Source: Microbacterium sp. Root61
Lineage (GTDB): Bacteria; Actinomycetota; Actinomycetes; Actinomycetales; Microbacteriaceae
DNA: 64,000 bases
Assembly (NCBI RefSeq): GCF_001427525.1
Contig: NZ_LMGU01000001.1
Location: 2,849,760 to 2,913,759 of the forward strand
Direction of reading: 5' to 3'
Shown piece by piece: positions 51,211-58,767 of this stretch. The position numbers and the translations under genes are program-made. The stretch's first letter is position 1; every line of letters starts with the position of its first letter. Under the pieces are notes generated by a model. That model made no database searches and was not told the origin of the DNA. It saw nothing but the letters and a program-made list of their open reading frames with translations.

Positions 51211-51561
51211 TCAGCTCAGGAGCTTCGCCTTCGCGGCGGAGAACTCCTCATCCGACAGGATGCCCTGCGAGTGCAGGGTGCCGAGCTGTCCGAGTTGGGC
51301 CATCAGGTCCGGAGCGGCGGCCGGAGCCGCCGGAGCGGCAGCGGGAGCCGCCGCCTGTGCGTTGGCGACGGCCTGGGCGGCAGCGGCGTCCATCGCCTGC
51401 TGTTGCTGCTGCGCCTCCCACGCCTGCTGTTCGGCGGCCTGATTCGCCTTGTTGGCCTGATGTGCGGACACGCCGCCCGCAACCGCGGTGGCGGTTCCGG
51501 CCACGACGGCCGTGCGTGCGGCCATCCCGATGAGTCCGGGGCGTCCCATTCTGCGAAGCAT
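51211..51561 (-). CDS. SHOCT-domain small protein
   Basis: 116 residues. The N-terminal segment (MGRPGLIGMAARTAVVAGTATAVAGGVSAH) is a Gly/Ala membrane-associating helix. It is followed by a Gln/Ala/Pro-rich linker and a C-terminal SHOCT domain (LMAQLGQLGTLHSQGILSDEEFSAAKAKLLS). SHOCT domains mediate oligomerisation or membrane association in many stress proteins; the role here is unknown. The ATG at 51561 is preceded by GGAG. It follows the DUF6325 gene by 11 bases and is likely co-transcribed with it. Confidence 0.85.
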   Translation of the reverse strand: MLRRMGRPGLIGMAARTAVVAGTATAVAGGVSAHQANKANQAAEQQAWEAQQQQQAMDAAAAQAVANAQAAAPAAAPAAPAAAPDLMAQLGQLGTLHSQGILSDEEFSAAKAKLLS

Positions 51562-51572
51562 CGAGTTCTCCT

Positions 51573-51989
51573 TCAGCTGACGTGTTCGGATAGGTAGGCG
51601 TTGACGAGGGGAGCAGGGATGCCCTGACGTCCCACGACGAATCCTCCGGCGTCGTAGAGTGCCCCGGCGAATGCCTTCGCCCACAGCAGCTCGACGACGA
51701 GGATGGCGGCCGAGGCGCCGGCCGGCACGGTCTCCGCGAGCGCCGCGATGTCCTCCTCGCCCGCGAGGCCTTCGAGGTTCAGCGCGGGGGCGCCGTCGTC
51801 GATGGTGTCGGTGACCTCCAGCACCTCGAGATCGCCCTCGGCATCCCGTCTCACGAAGACGAGGTCGAGCAGGTTGACGGTACCGGTCGCGACGAGGTCG
51901 TCGATCGCCTGCAGGACGCCCGGACCCGGTCGGTCGCCCTCGAAGCCGATCGCGTAGAACTCGATCGGGCCGTAGTCGAATGTGGTCAT
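51573..51989 (-). CDS. DUF6325/DUF1269-like acidic protein
   Basis: 138-residue acidic protein (FDYGPIEFYAIGFEG; VNLLDLVFVRRDAEGDLEVLEVTD; AAILVVELLWAKAFAGALYDAGGFVVGRQGIPAPLV) resembling DUF6325 proteins that occur beside SHOCT proteins in actinobacteria. No known activity. ATG at 51989 with CGGAGG 5 bases upstream. A 17-bp palindrome at 52081 lies in its promoter region. Confidence 0.78.
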   Translation of the reverse strand: MTTFDYGPIEFYAIGFEGDRPGPGVLQAIDDLVATGTVNLLDLVFVRRDAEGDLEVLEVTDTIDDGAPALNLEGLAGEEDIAALAETVPAGASAAILVVELLWAKAFAGALYDAGGFVVGRQGIPAPLVNAYLSEHVS

Positions 51990-52080
51990 GGATACCTCCG
52001 GTACAGCGGTCGTGCGGCCGCGTCGGTGCCTTTCGGCGGGTTGGTTGTGCCCAGCCTGATATCCGACGCGTGCGGGAGCG

Positions 52081-52097
52081 TCATCCAGAGTGGGTGA
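52081..52097 (-). promoter_or_regulatory. 17-bp palindrome upstream of the DUF6325-SHOCT operon (site B)
   Basis: Read on the minus strand TCACCCACTCTGGATGA, arms matching at 6 of 7 positions. A -10-like CAGGCT follows after 22 bases. Same architecture as sites A and C, with a weaker palindrome. Confidence 0.5.
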
Positions 52098-52218
52098 TAT
52101 CCGCGTGGGGGTTCCGCACGGGGAGAACGGAGTGGGGCGGCCTCCGAGATCGCCGGATCGGTGATCACGAGGGCCGCCCCACTGGGGACGAGCGCGCGCC
52201 CAGCGAGCGCAGACGGGC

Positions 52219-52605
52219 TCAGCCGGCGAGCGCCTTCGCCTTCAGCGCGTCATATTCGGTTGCGGTGATCGCACCCGAGTCCAGCAGCTGCTTGGCCTTG
52301 GCGATGTCATCCGCAGGACTGCTGCTGGACGAACCGGCGACCTGGCGGATGTACTCCGTCTGCGCCTGCTGCATGTCCATCGCCTGGGCGGTCGATCGCT
52401 TCGCCATGCTGTTGCCGCGGGCGATGAGGTAGACCAGGGCGGTCAGGAAGGGTACGAAGATGAGGAAGATGATCCACAGCGCCTTGAGCCACCCGTTGAG
52501 CTCATGGTCGCGGAAGATGTCTCCGATGATGCTGAAGATCACCATCAGGTAGGCGATGAACACGAAGAACCAGAAGAACCAGGCGATCCAAGACCAGAGG
52601 TCCAT
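52219..52605 (-). CDS. PLDc_N/SHOCT membrane protein
   Basis: 128 residues. Two N-terminal membrane helices (WSWIAWFFWFFVFIAYLMVIFSIIG and WLKALWIIFLIFVPFLTALVYLIA) form a phospholipase-D-nuclease N-terminal-like (PLDc_N) anchor, followed by a cytoplasmic linker and a C-terminal SHOCT motif (DIAKAKQLLDSGAITATEYDALKAKAL). Such proteins are often induced by envelope stress. The ATG at 52605 has no clear ribosome site. The promoter has the palindrome at 52682 and a -10 TACGTT 23 bases from it. Confidence 0.88.
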   Translation of the reverse strand: MDLWSWIAWFFWFFVFIAYLMVIFSIIGDIFRDHELNGWLKALWIIFLIFVPFLTALVYLIARGNSMAKRSTAQAMDMQQAQTEYIRQVAGSSSSSPADDIAKAKQLLDSGAITATEYDALKAKALAG

Positions 52606-52681
52606 GTCAATCCAATCGTCGAGGGCGGGCGCGCTCGCTCGCCACTGACCCGAACGTAGAGCGGGGTGCGAGCGCTGCGCG

Positions 52682-52698
52682 TCACCCCATCCGGGTGA
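52682..52698 (-). promoter_or_regulatory. 17-bp palindrome upstream of the PLDc_N/SHOCT gene (site C)
   Basis: TCACCCCATCCGGGTGA on the plus strand. On the minus strand it is followed by exactly 23 bases and then TACGTT (a TANNNT -10), the same geometry as site A. Confidence 0.65.
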
Positions 52699-52707
52699 GA
52701 CCTTCCG

Positions 52708-52920
52708 TCACGCGTCCTGCCGTGGATTCACAGAGACGACCTCGATGTGCACCTCATCGAGCATCCCGAGCAGTCCGAACAGCATCGCCTGATCCGTCAC
52801 GGGACCGGTGATGCTCGTCAGACCGGAACCGGCCGTATCGATGGCGAATCCGTCGAGTGCGGCGATGAGCGACGGAGCCAGTCCGCCGCGGACCACGACC
52901 TCCATCACGCGTGCGGGCAC
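52708..52920 (-). CDS. Small conserved-looking protein of unknown function (70 residues)
   Basis: 70-residue protein with an alternating hydrophobic pattern (VMEVVVRGGLAPSLIAALDGF; LTSITGPVTDQAMLFGLLGMLDEVHIEVVSV), perhaps a small alpha/beta fold. I do not recognise a family. The start is decided by AGGAGG six bases before the GTG at 52920; the in-frame ATG at 52935 lies upstream of that ribosome site and would place it inside the coding region. Divergent from the LAL regulator and with a palindrome (52995) in the shared upstream region, so possibly co-regulated. Confidence 0.7.
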   Translation of the reverse strand: MPARVMEVVVRGGLAPSLIAALDGFAIDTAGSGLTSITGPVTDQAMLFGLLGMLDEVHIEVVSVNPRQDA

Positions 52921-52994
52921 CGGGGACCTCCTCATCGCGGAATTCAACAATCGACGGACAGCGATATCGTGTGATCCGATGGGTCGATTCGGCG

Positions 52995-53011
52995 TCATCC
53001 CTATGGGATGA
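52995..53011 (-). promoter_or_regulatory. 17-bp perfect palindrome between the 70-residue gene and the LAL regulator (site D)
   Basis: TCATCCCTATGGGATGA has perfect 7-bp arms. On the minus strand a weak -10 (CACGAT) follows after 23 bases, matching the spacing at sites A and C. It also lies 46 bases before the LAL regulator gene, so it may serve autoregulation. Confidence 0.65.
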
Positions 53012-53056
53012 TTCTGATGTTCTCGCCCGGCCCCCTGGCGAAGAAAGCGGTGATCG

Positions 53057-55654
53057 ATGCCGATTTCCCGCGCAGTCCCGCCCCACGCGGTGGACCGTCC
53101 GGCTCTGCGCTCGCGCCTGGACATCGGCATCGAAGCGCCGCTGACCCTCCTCGTGGCTCCGGCCGGCTCGGGCAAGACCGTGCTGCTGACTCAGTGGGTG
53201 GCATCGCTGCGGGACGTACGGGTGGCGTGGTTCGAGATGACCGGCGCCGACGACGACGCCGTGCGGTTCGCCCGGCGGTTCGTCGAAGGGCTGGCAGAGC
53301 TCGACCCGTGCCTGGCGGATCTGGGCGCGGCGCTCGGCAATGCCGGTGGCGGACTGGGCGAGCCGATGCTCGAGTCGCTCGCCGCCGCGTTCGCGGAGGT
53401 CGGGCAGACCGTGGTCGTGGTCTTCGACGACCTGCATCACCTCGCCAACACCGAGATCGTGTCCGACCTCTGGCGGCTCGTGGACCTGCTGCCGCCGCAC
53501 GTCCACTTCGTCTTCTCCTCCCGGGTCGATCTCAAGCTCGGCTGGAGCCGGCACCGTCTGCAGCACGGGCTCGTCGAGATCCGCCAGGCCCAGCTCGCGT
53601 TCGACGCGGACAGCACGCGGCTGATGCTGGAGCGGATCACCCGGCTCCCGGTCGACGACGCCACGGCGGCCACCGTCGTGGAGCGCACCGAGGGCTGGGC
53701 CGCCGGCGTGCAGATGACCGGGCTGACGCTCAGGTTCCGCGACGACCCGGGGGAGATGTGGGAGGCGCTCGCCGAGAGCGATCGCCTGGCCGTCGACTAC
53801 CTGAGCGAGGAGGTGCTCGACGCGCAGAGCGGGATGCGGCGGCGCGCGCTGCTGGATCTCTCGGTGCTCGACGAGATCAGTCCTCCGCTGGCGGAGGCGG
53901 TCGCGGGAGTCGCCGACGGCGATGCGTTCCTGCGTGAACTGCGCGACGAGTCGATGTTCGTCGTGGCGCTGGAGGGCCGACCCGGTCACTACCGGTTCCA
54001 CCATCTGTTCCGCGACCTGCTGCGGTACCGCCTGCGGGCGGCCGATCCGAAAGCGGAATCCGCGCTGCTGGAGACGGCGGCGCAGTGGTACCTCGCCCAG
54101 GGCAACGTCGGCGCGGCGATCGAGTGCCTGCTGCGCGGACACTGCTGGGACCAGGCACTGGACATGATCCTCGCGCGCGGCCGCGAGGTCTACGAGCGCG
54201 GCGAATCGGCGACGGGCGCGCGCTGGCTGGCGCGGGTGCCCGCCACCGTCCGCGCCCAGCGCGTCGAGGCCGAGCTGCTCTACGCGATCCTGGAGGGCAT
54301 GTCCGGCCGGGCCGCCCTGGCGGAGGACCTGCTGCGGGCGATCATCGCGCTTCCCGATGTGCCACCCGGGGTCGCGCTCGTCGCCCGGTCGTTCGTCTCG
54401 ACCGGCGTCCAATTCCTGCCGCACCCCGAGGTGTACATGCAGGACGGGATGCTGGCGCTGGAGATGGCCGCGCAGTCGCCCACCGTCATCCCGCCCGATC
54501 TGATGCATCTCACCGACGTCGCGCTGCTGCAGGTGCTCGTGCGGGTCGCGGTCGCCCGTGCGCACCTCATGCTCGGCGACACGACCGCCGCCGTCCAGCT
54601 TCTGGAGAGCACGCTGGCCACCGAGGGTGGTCGATACGGCGCGTACCGGATCCACGGCCTCGGCAGCCTCGCCCTCGCACATGCCTGGGCGGGGAGGCTG
54701 ACCCTGGCGACGGAACTGGCCGATGAGGCACTCGATCTCGCCCGCGAGCTGGATCTGCTGACACACCCTGGCCCGGCTGATGCCTACCTCGCGCGCGCGC
54801 TGGTGGCCATCCTCCGCGGCGAACCCGAGGCAGGTGCCTTCGCTGTGCACGAAGGGTATGTTCGGGCCTCCGCGAACTCGAGGACGCAGCTGATGTGGAT
54901 CGCGCATGCGGAGTCGCTGGTGGTGGATCCGGACGGGTCCGACCCGGCCAAGGTGCCGCCGCCCGGGACGCCGCCGCCGATCGTGCAGGACGCCCTGCGC
55001 GCGCTCGCGCGTCGGAAGCAGCGCGTGGCGGGCAACGCCAGCATCGGAGTGGTCGCTGCGGCGACACCTGGCGCTTGGTCGCCGATGGCGTTCGAGGACA
55101 TCGCTGCCCTGCTGAGCAAGGGGGATGCGGCGCGCGCGCGGGATCGGCTGGACATGGCGGATGCCGCGGATCCGGCGACGCCCGCATCGACCGTGGAACG
55201 CGGCATCCTGCGTGCCTGGCTCGCCGCGGTCGAGGAGCGTCCGTCAGAAGCGCGGGAGTACATCGTCGCCGCCCTGGATGCGGCGGAGGCGGAACAGCTC
55301 GTGCATCCGTTCCTCCGAGCCGGGGCAGAAGCGCTCGATCTCGTCGCGCGGCTTCCCGGCACCCCGTCCGGATTCCGGCGCGTCGTGCTCGATCGCTCCG
55401 CGACACTGCAGCATGTCGATGCGCCGCAGCTCATCGAGCCCCTCACCGGCCGTGAGATGGAATTGCTGGCGTACCTGCCGAGCCGGCTGACCAACGCCGA
55501 GCTCGCAGCGCGCTGCTTCGTATCCGTGAACACGGTCAAGACCCACATGGCGCACATCTATCGAAAGCTGGACGCGAGCGGGAGGGATGCCGCGATCGCC
55601 CGCGCCCGCGAACTCGGACTGCTGGACGCCAGGGATATCGCCCACATCGGGTGA
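53057..55654 (+). CDS. LuxR-family large ATP-binding regulator (MalT-like LAL)
   Basis: 865-residue transcription activator. It has an N-terminal STAND-type ATPase with Walker A APAGSGKT (residues 34-41) and Walker B VVVVFDDLHHL, a winged-helix segment, a long helical repeat region (about 350-780) typical of MalT sensor domains, and a C-terminal LuxR helix-turn-helix (PLTGREMELLAYLPSRLTNAELAARCFVSVNTVKTHMAHIYRKL). LAL proteins bind ATP and an effector, oligomerise and activate neighbouring promoters. The four TCAYCC-N5-GGRTGA palindromes around it are candidate binding sites. ATG at 53057, weak ribosome site. Confidence 0.93.
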   Translation: MPISRAVPPHAVDRPALRSRLDIGIEAPLTLLVAPAGSGKTVLLTQWVASLRDVRVAWFEMTGADDDAVRFARRFVEGLAELDPCLADLGAALGNAGGGLGEPMLESLAAAFAEVGQTVVVVFDDLHHLANTEIVSDLWRLVDLLPPHVHFVFSSRVDLKLGWSRHRLQHGLVEIRQAQLAFDADSTRLMLERITRLPVDDATAATVVERTEGWAAGVQMTGLTLRFRDDPGEMWEALAESDRLAVDYLSEEVLDAQSGMRRRALLDLSVLDEISPPLAEAVAGVADGDAFLRELRDESMFVVALEGRPGHYRFHHLFRDLLRYRLRAADPKAESALLETAAQWYLAQGNVGAAIECLLRGHCWDQALDMILARGREVYERGESATGARWLARVPATVRAQRVEAELLYAILEGMSGRAALAEDLLRAIIALPDVPPGVALVARSFVSTGVQFLPHPEVYMQDGMLALEMAAQSPTVIPPDLMHLTDVALLQVLVRVAVARAHLMLGDTTAAVQLLESTLATEGGRYGAYRIHGLGSLALAHAWAGRLTLATELADEALDLARELDLLTHPGPADAYLARALVAILRGEPEAGAFAVHEGYVRASANSRTQLMWIAHAESLVVDPDGSDPAKVPPPGTPPPIVQDALRALARRKQRVAGNASIGVVAAATPGAWSPMAFEDIAALLSKGDAARARDRLDMADAADPATPASTVERGILRAWLAAVEERPSEAREYIVAALDAAEAEQLVHPFLRAGAEALDLVARLPGTPSGFRRVVLDRSATLQHVDAPQLIEPLTGREMELLAYLPSRLTNAELAARCFVSVNTVKTHMAHIYRKLDASGRDAAIARARELGLLDARDIAHIG

Positions 55655-55689
55655 CCCGCCGCACGCGTGTCCGCAATACAGTGCGGCGC

Positions 55690-56850
55690 ATGAGCGACAC
55701 ATCCGACGACTCCCCGCCCGACCCTGCCGGCACGGAACAGGCGACGGTCGCGGCCGCGCCGGAAGAACCTGCGTCCGCCGAACCGAGGCCCCGCCTGGGC
55801 ATCCTCGCGGCCATCGAACGCCCGCTCGCGATCGCGTTCGTCGGCACCCTGGGCGTGCTCGCCGCGCTGCTGATCGGGTCGGCGATCGGCTCGATCACCT
55901 CGATCCTCGTCTACATCGTGCTGGCGCTGTTCGTCGCGCTGGGGCTGGACCCGATCGTGCAGGTGCTGCAGCGCCGCGGCCTCAAGCGCGGAGCGGGGAT
56001 CGGCATCGTCTTCGGTGTCTTCGCGCTGCTCGTGGCGTGCTTCCTGATCTTCGTGCTGCCCCCCGTGCTCGCCCAGGTCGGGCAGTTCATCGCGTCGATC
56101 CCGCAAGCCATCTCCGACACCGTGCAGAGCGCCTGGTTCCTCGCCCTCCCCGCCGACTTCCAGGCCGCTGTCACCTCGGCCCTCGACCAGGCCTCGCACG
56201 CCCTCGGCAACCCGCAGGCGATCGCCGCCATCAGCGGTGGCGTGCTCGCCGTCGGGATCGGAGTGGCCAGCGCCATCTCCGCCGGGTTCATCATCGTCGC
56301 CCTCACCCTGTACTTCCTGGCCTCGCTCACCGGCATGAAGGAGGCCCTCTACTCGCTCGCGCCGGCTCGCGCCCGTCCGCAGCTGGCCCACCTCACCGAA
56401 CGGGTCACCAAGTCGGTCGGCAGCTCTCTTCTCGGTTCCGTCATCCTCTCGGCGATCAACGCCGCGATCGTGTTCCTGCTGCACTTGTTCATCGGACTTC
56501 CCTTCCCCGCGCTGATGGCGGTCATCGCCTTCGTCATCACCCTGATCCCGCTGTTCGGCTCGGTCATCTTCTTGTTCATCGGCTCGATCGTCGCGCTGTT
56601 CACCAGCCCGACGCAGGCGCTGATCTTCGCGGTCTGCTACCTCATCTACATCCAGCTCGAGTCCTACGTCGTCAGCCCGCGCGTCATGAATCGCGCGATC
56701 GCGATCCCGGCGGCGCTCGTGCTCATCGGAGCAATGATCGGCGGCGCTCTGATGGGCATCATGGGAGTGCTCGTGGCCCTCCCGGTGATGGCGTCGATCC
56801 TTCTCATCATCCGCGAGGTGATCGTGCCGAAGCAGGATCTGAAGGTCTGA
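55690..56850 (+). CDS. AI-2E family transporter (second copy)
   Basis: 386-residue membrane protein with an acidic, Pro-rich N-terminus and about eight membrane segments. It has the family C-terminal motif LIYIQLESYVVSPRVMNRAIAIPAALVLIGAMIGG. It is longer than and clearly different from the 44759 paralogue. ATG at 55690 lies 7 bases after TACAGT, so the transcript may be leaderless. Substrate unknown. Confidence 0.88.
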   Translation: MSDTSDDSPPDPAGTEQATVAAAPEEPASAEPRPRLGILAAIERPLAIAFVGTLGVLAALLIGSAIGSITSILVYIVLALFVALGLDPIVQVLQRRGLKRGAGIGIVFGVFALLVACFLIFVLPPVLAQVGQFIASIPQAISDTVQSAWFLALPADFQAAVTSALDQASHALGNPQAIAAISGGVLAVGIGVASAISAGFIIVALTLYFLASLTGMKEALYSLAPARARPQLAHLTERVTKSVGSSLLGSVILSAINAAIVFLLHLFIGLPFPALMAVIAFVITLIPLFGSVIFLFIGSIVALFTSPTQALIFAVCYLIYIQLESYVVSPRVMNRAIAIPAALVLIGAMIGGALMGIMGVLVALPVMASILLIIREVIVPKQDLKV

Positions 56851-57039
56851 GGCGCACGCGACGAGGCTCCCGTGAAGGAGGGAAGCAGCTGCATGCAGCT
56901 GCATCTTTCCGCTTACGGCGTACACAAAGGGGTAGGAGCGTGTCCGGGGTTCGTCGTACCCTGTTCAAGCTCCATCGGACGCCGGGACCGGGCATCCGAT
57001 CCTCGTTGAGCGCCAAAATCACACAACCTCGGAGACCCC
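56851..57039 (+). promoter_or_regulatory. Regulatory gap before the second exporter, with an 18-bp palindrome
   Basis: The 189-base gap contains GCAGCTGCATGCAGCTGC at 56885-56902, a perfect 18-bp palindrome made of two self-complementary octamers GCAGCTGC around AT. A possible -10 TACCCT lies at 56957-56962. The palindrome is a good candidate operator for an efflux-pump repressor of TetR or PadR type; no such gene is in the window. Confidence 0.55.
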
Positions 57040-58767
57040 GTGCTCGGAAAACTCCTCATCCGCTATCTCAAGGAGTATCGCTGGCTGCTGCTCGGCGTAC
57101 TCGTCTTCCAATTCGCGTCCGCGATGGCATCGCTGTATCTGCCGCGCCTGAACGCGAACATCATCGACCAGGGCGTGGCCCAGGGTGACACCGCCTACAT
57201 CTGGTCGACGGGCATCCTCATGCTGGTGATCTCGCTGGGTCAGATCACCGCGTCGATCATCGCCACCTACTTCGCCGCCCGCGCCGCCATGGCCGCCGGC
57301 CGCGACATCCGTCGTGACGTCTACGAGAAGGTCAGCGGGTTCTCGGAGCGCGAGGTCTCGCAGTTCGGCCCGGGCTCGCTCATCACCCGCAACACGAACG
57401 ACGTGCAGCAGGTGCAGATGCTGGCCATGATGGGCGCCACCATGCTCGTCACGGCTCCGCTGCTCGCGATCGGCGGCGTGATCATGGCGCTCCAGCAGGA
57501 TGTCGGACTCAGCTGGCTCATCGCCGTGTCCGTCCCCGTGCTGCTCGTGCTCGTCGCGTTGATCATCAGCCGCATGGTGCCGCTGTTCCGCAGCTTCCAG
57601 ACGAAGCTCGACGCGGTCAACCGCATCATGCGCGAGCAGCTCACGGGTGTTCGTGTCGTGCGGGCCTTCGTGCGCGAAGACATCGAGGAGGAGCGCTTCC
57701 GCGGAGCCAACACCGACATCATGGTCGTCGGGCGCAAGGTCGGATCGCTCTTCGTGCTCATGTTCCCGCTCGCGATGCTGGTGCTGAACGTGACCGTCGT
57801 CGGCGTGATCTGGTTCGGCGGAATCCAGGTGGATGCCGGCAATGTCGAGATCGGCACGCTCTTCGCGTTCATGCAGTACGTCGGTCAGATCCTCATGGGC
57901 GTGCTGATGGCGACCTTCATGACGATCATGATCCCGCGCGCCGCGGTCTCCGCAGAGCGCATCAGCGAGGTGCTGGCCAGCGAGTCGACGCTCACGCGCG
58001 CCGAGAACCCGGTGACCGTCTTCTCCGCTCCCGGCACGGTACAGTTCGACAACGTCGAGTTCACCTACCCCGGTGCCGAGACGCCGGTGCTCCAGGGCAT
58101 CAGCTTCGGGGCCGCTCCGGGCGAGACCGTCGCGATCGTCGGCTCGACCGGTTCGGGCAAGACCACGCTGGTCTCCCTGCTCCCGCGCCTGTTCGACGTG
58201 ACCGGCGGCAGTGTGCGCGTCGGCGGGGTGGATGTGCGCGAGGCCGACCTCGATCACCTCTGGACGAGCATCGGGCTCGTGCCGCAGCGTCCGTTCCTGT
58301 TCACCGGAACGGTCGCGTCGAACCTGCGGTTCGGCCGCGAAGAGGCTACCGACGAAGAGCTGTGGCACGCGCTGGAGATCGCGCAGGGCAAGGACTTCGT
58401 CGAGGAGATGGAGGGGCAGCTCGAGGCGCGCATCGCGCAGGGCGGCACCAACGTCTCCGGCGGCCAGCGTCAGCGCCTCGCGATCGCACGTGCGATCGTG
58501 CACCGGCCCGACATCCTGGTCTTCGACGACTCCTTCTCCGCCCTGGACCTCACCACCGACGCCCGGCTCCGCCAGGCACTGTGGCGGGAGCTGCCGGAGG
58601 TCACCAAGATCGTCGTCGCGCAGCGCGTGTCGACCATCACCGACGCCGATCGCATCGTCGTGCTCGAAGACGGGCAGATGGTGGGACTCGGAACCCACGA
58701 GGAACTGTTGAATACGAACGAGACCTATAAAGAGATCGTCGAGTCGCAGCTGGGGGTGGAAGCATGA
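57040..58767 (+). CDS. Heterodimeric ABC multidrug-type exporter, subunit with degenerate catalytic site
   Basis: 575 residues, six-helix membrane domain plus ATPase. Walker A (VGSTGSGKTT, about 367) and the signature (NVSGGQRQRLAIARAI, about 471) are intact, but the catalytic Glu is Asp (LVFDDSFSALD, about 496) and the switch His is Gln (VVAQRVSTI). These are the usual substitutions of the degenerate partner in asymmetric exporters such as TM287/288, BmrC/D or LmrC/D (family knowledge). GTG start at 57040. Its stop overlaps the ATG of the partner gene. Confidence 0.92.
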   Translation: MLGKLLIRYLKEYRWLLLGVLVFQFASAMASLYLPRLNANIIDQGVAQGDTAYIWSTGILMLVISLGQITASIIATYFAARAAMAAGRDIRRDVYEKVSGFSEREVSQFGPGSLITRNTNDVQQVQMLAMMGATMLVTAPLLAIGGVIMALQQDVGLSWLIAVSVPVLLVLVALIISRMVPLFRSFQTKLDAVNRIMREQLTGVRVVRAFVREDIEEERFRGANTDIMVVGRKVGSLFVLMFPLAMLVLNVTVVGVIWFGGIQVDAGNVEIGTLFAFMQYVGQILMGVLMATFMTIMIPRAAVSAERISEVLASESTLTRAENPVTVFSAPGTVQFDNVEFTYPGAETPVLQGISFGAAPGETVAIVGSTGSGKTTLVSLLPRLFDVTGGSVRVGGVDVREADLDHLWTSIGLVPQRPFLFTGTVASNLRFGREEATDEELWHALEIAQGKDFVEEMEGQLEARIAQGGTNVSGGQRQRLAIARAIVHRPDILVFDDSFSALDLTTDARLRQALWRELPEVTKIVVAQRVSTITDADRIVVLEDGQMVGLGTHEELLNTNETYKEIVESQLGVEA

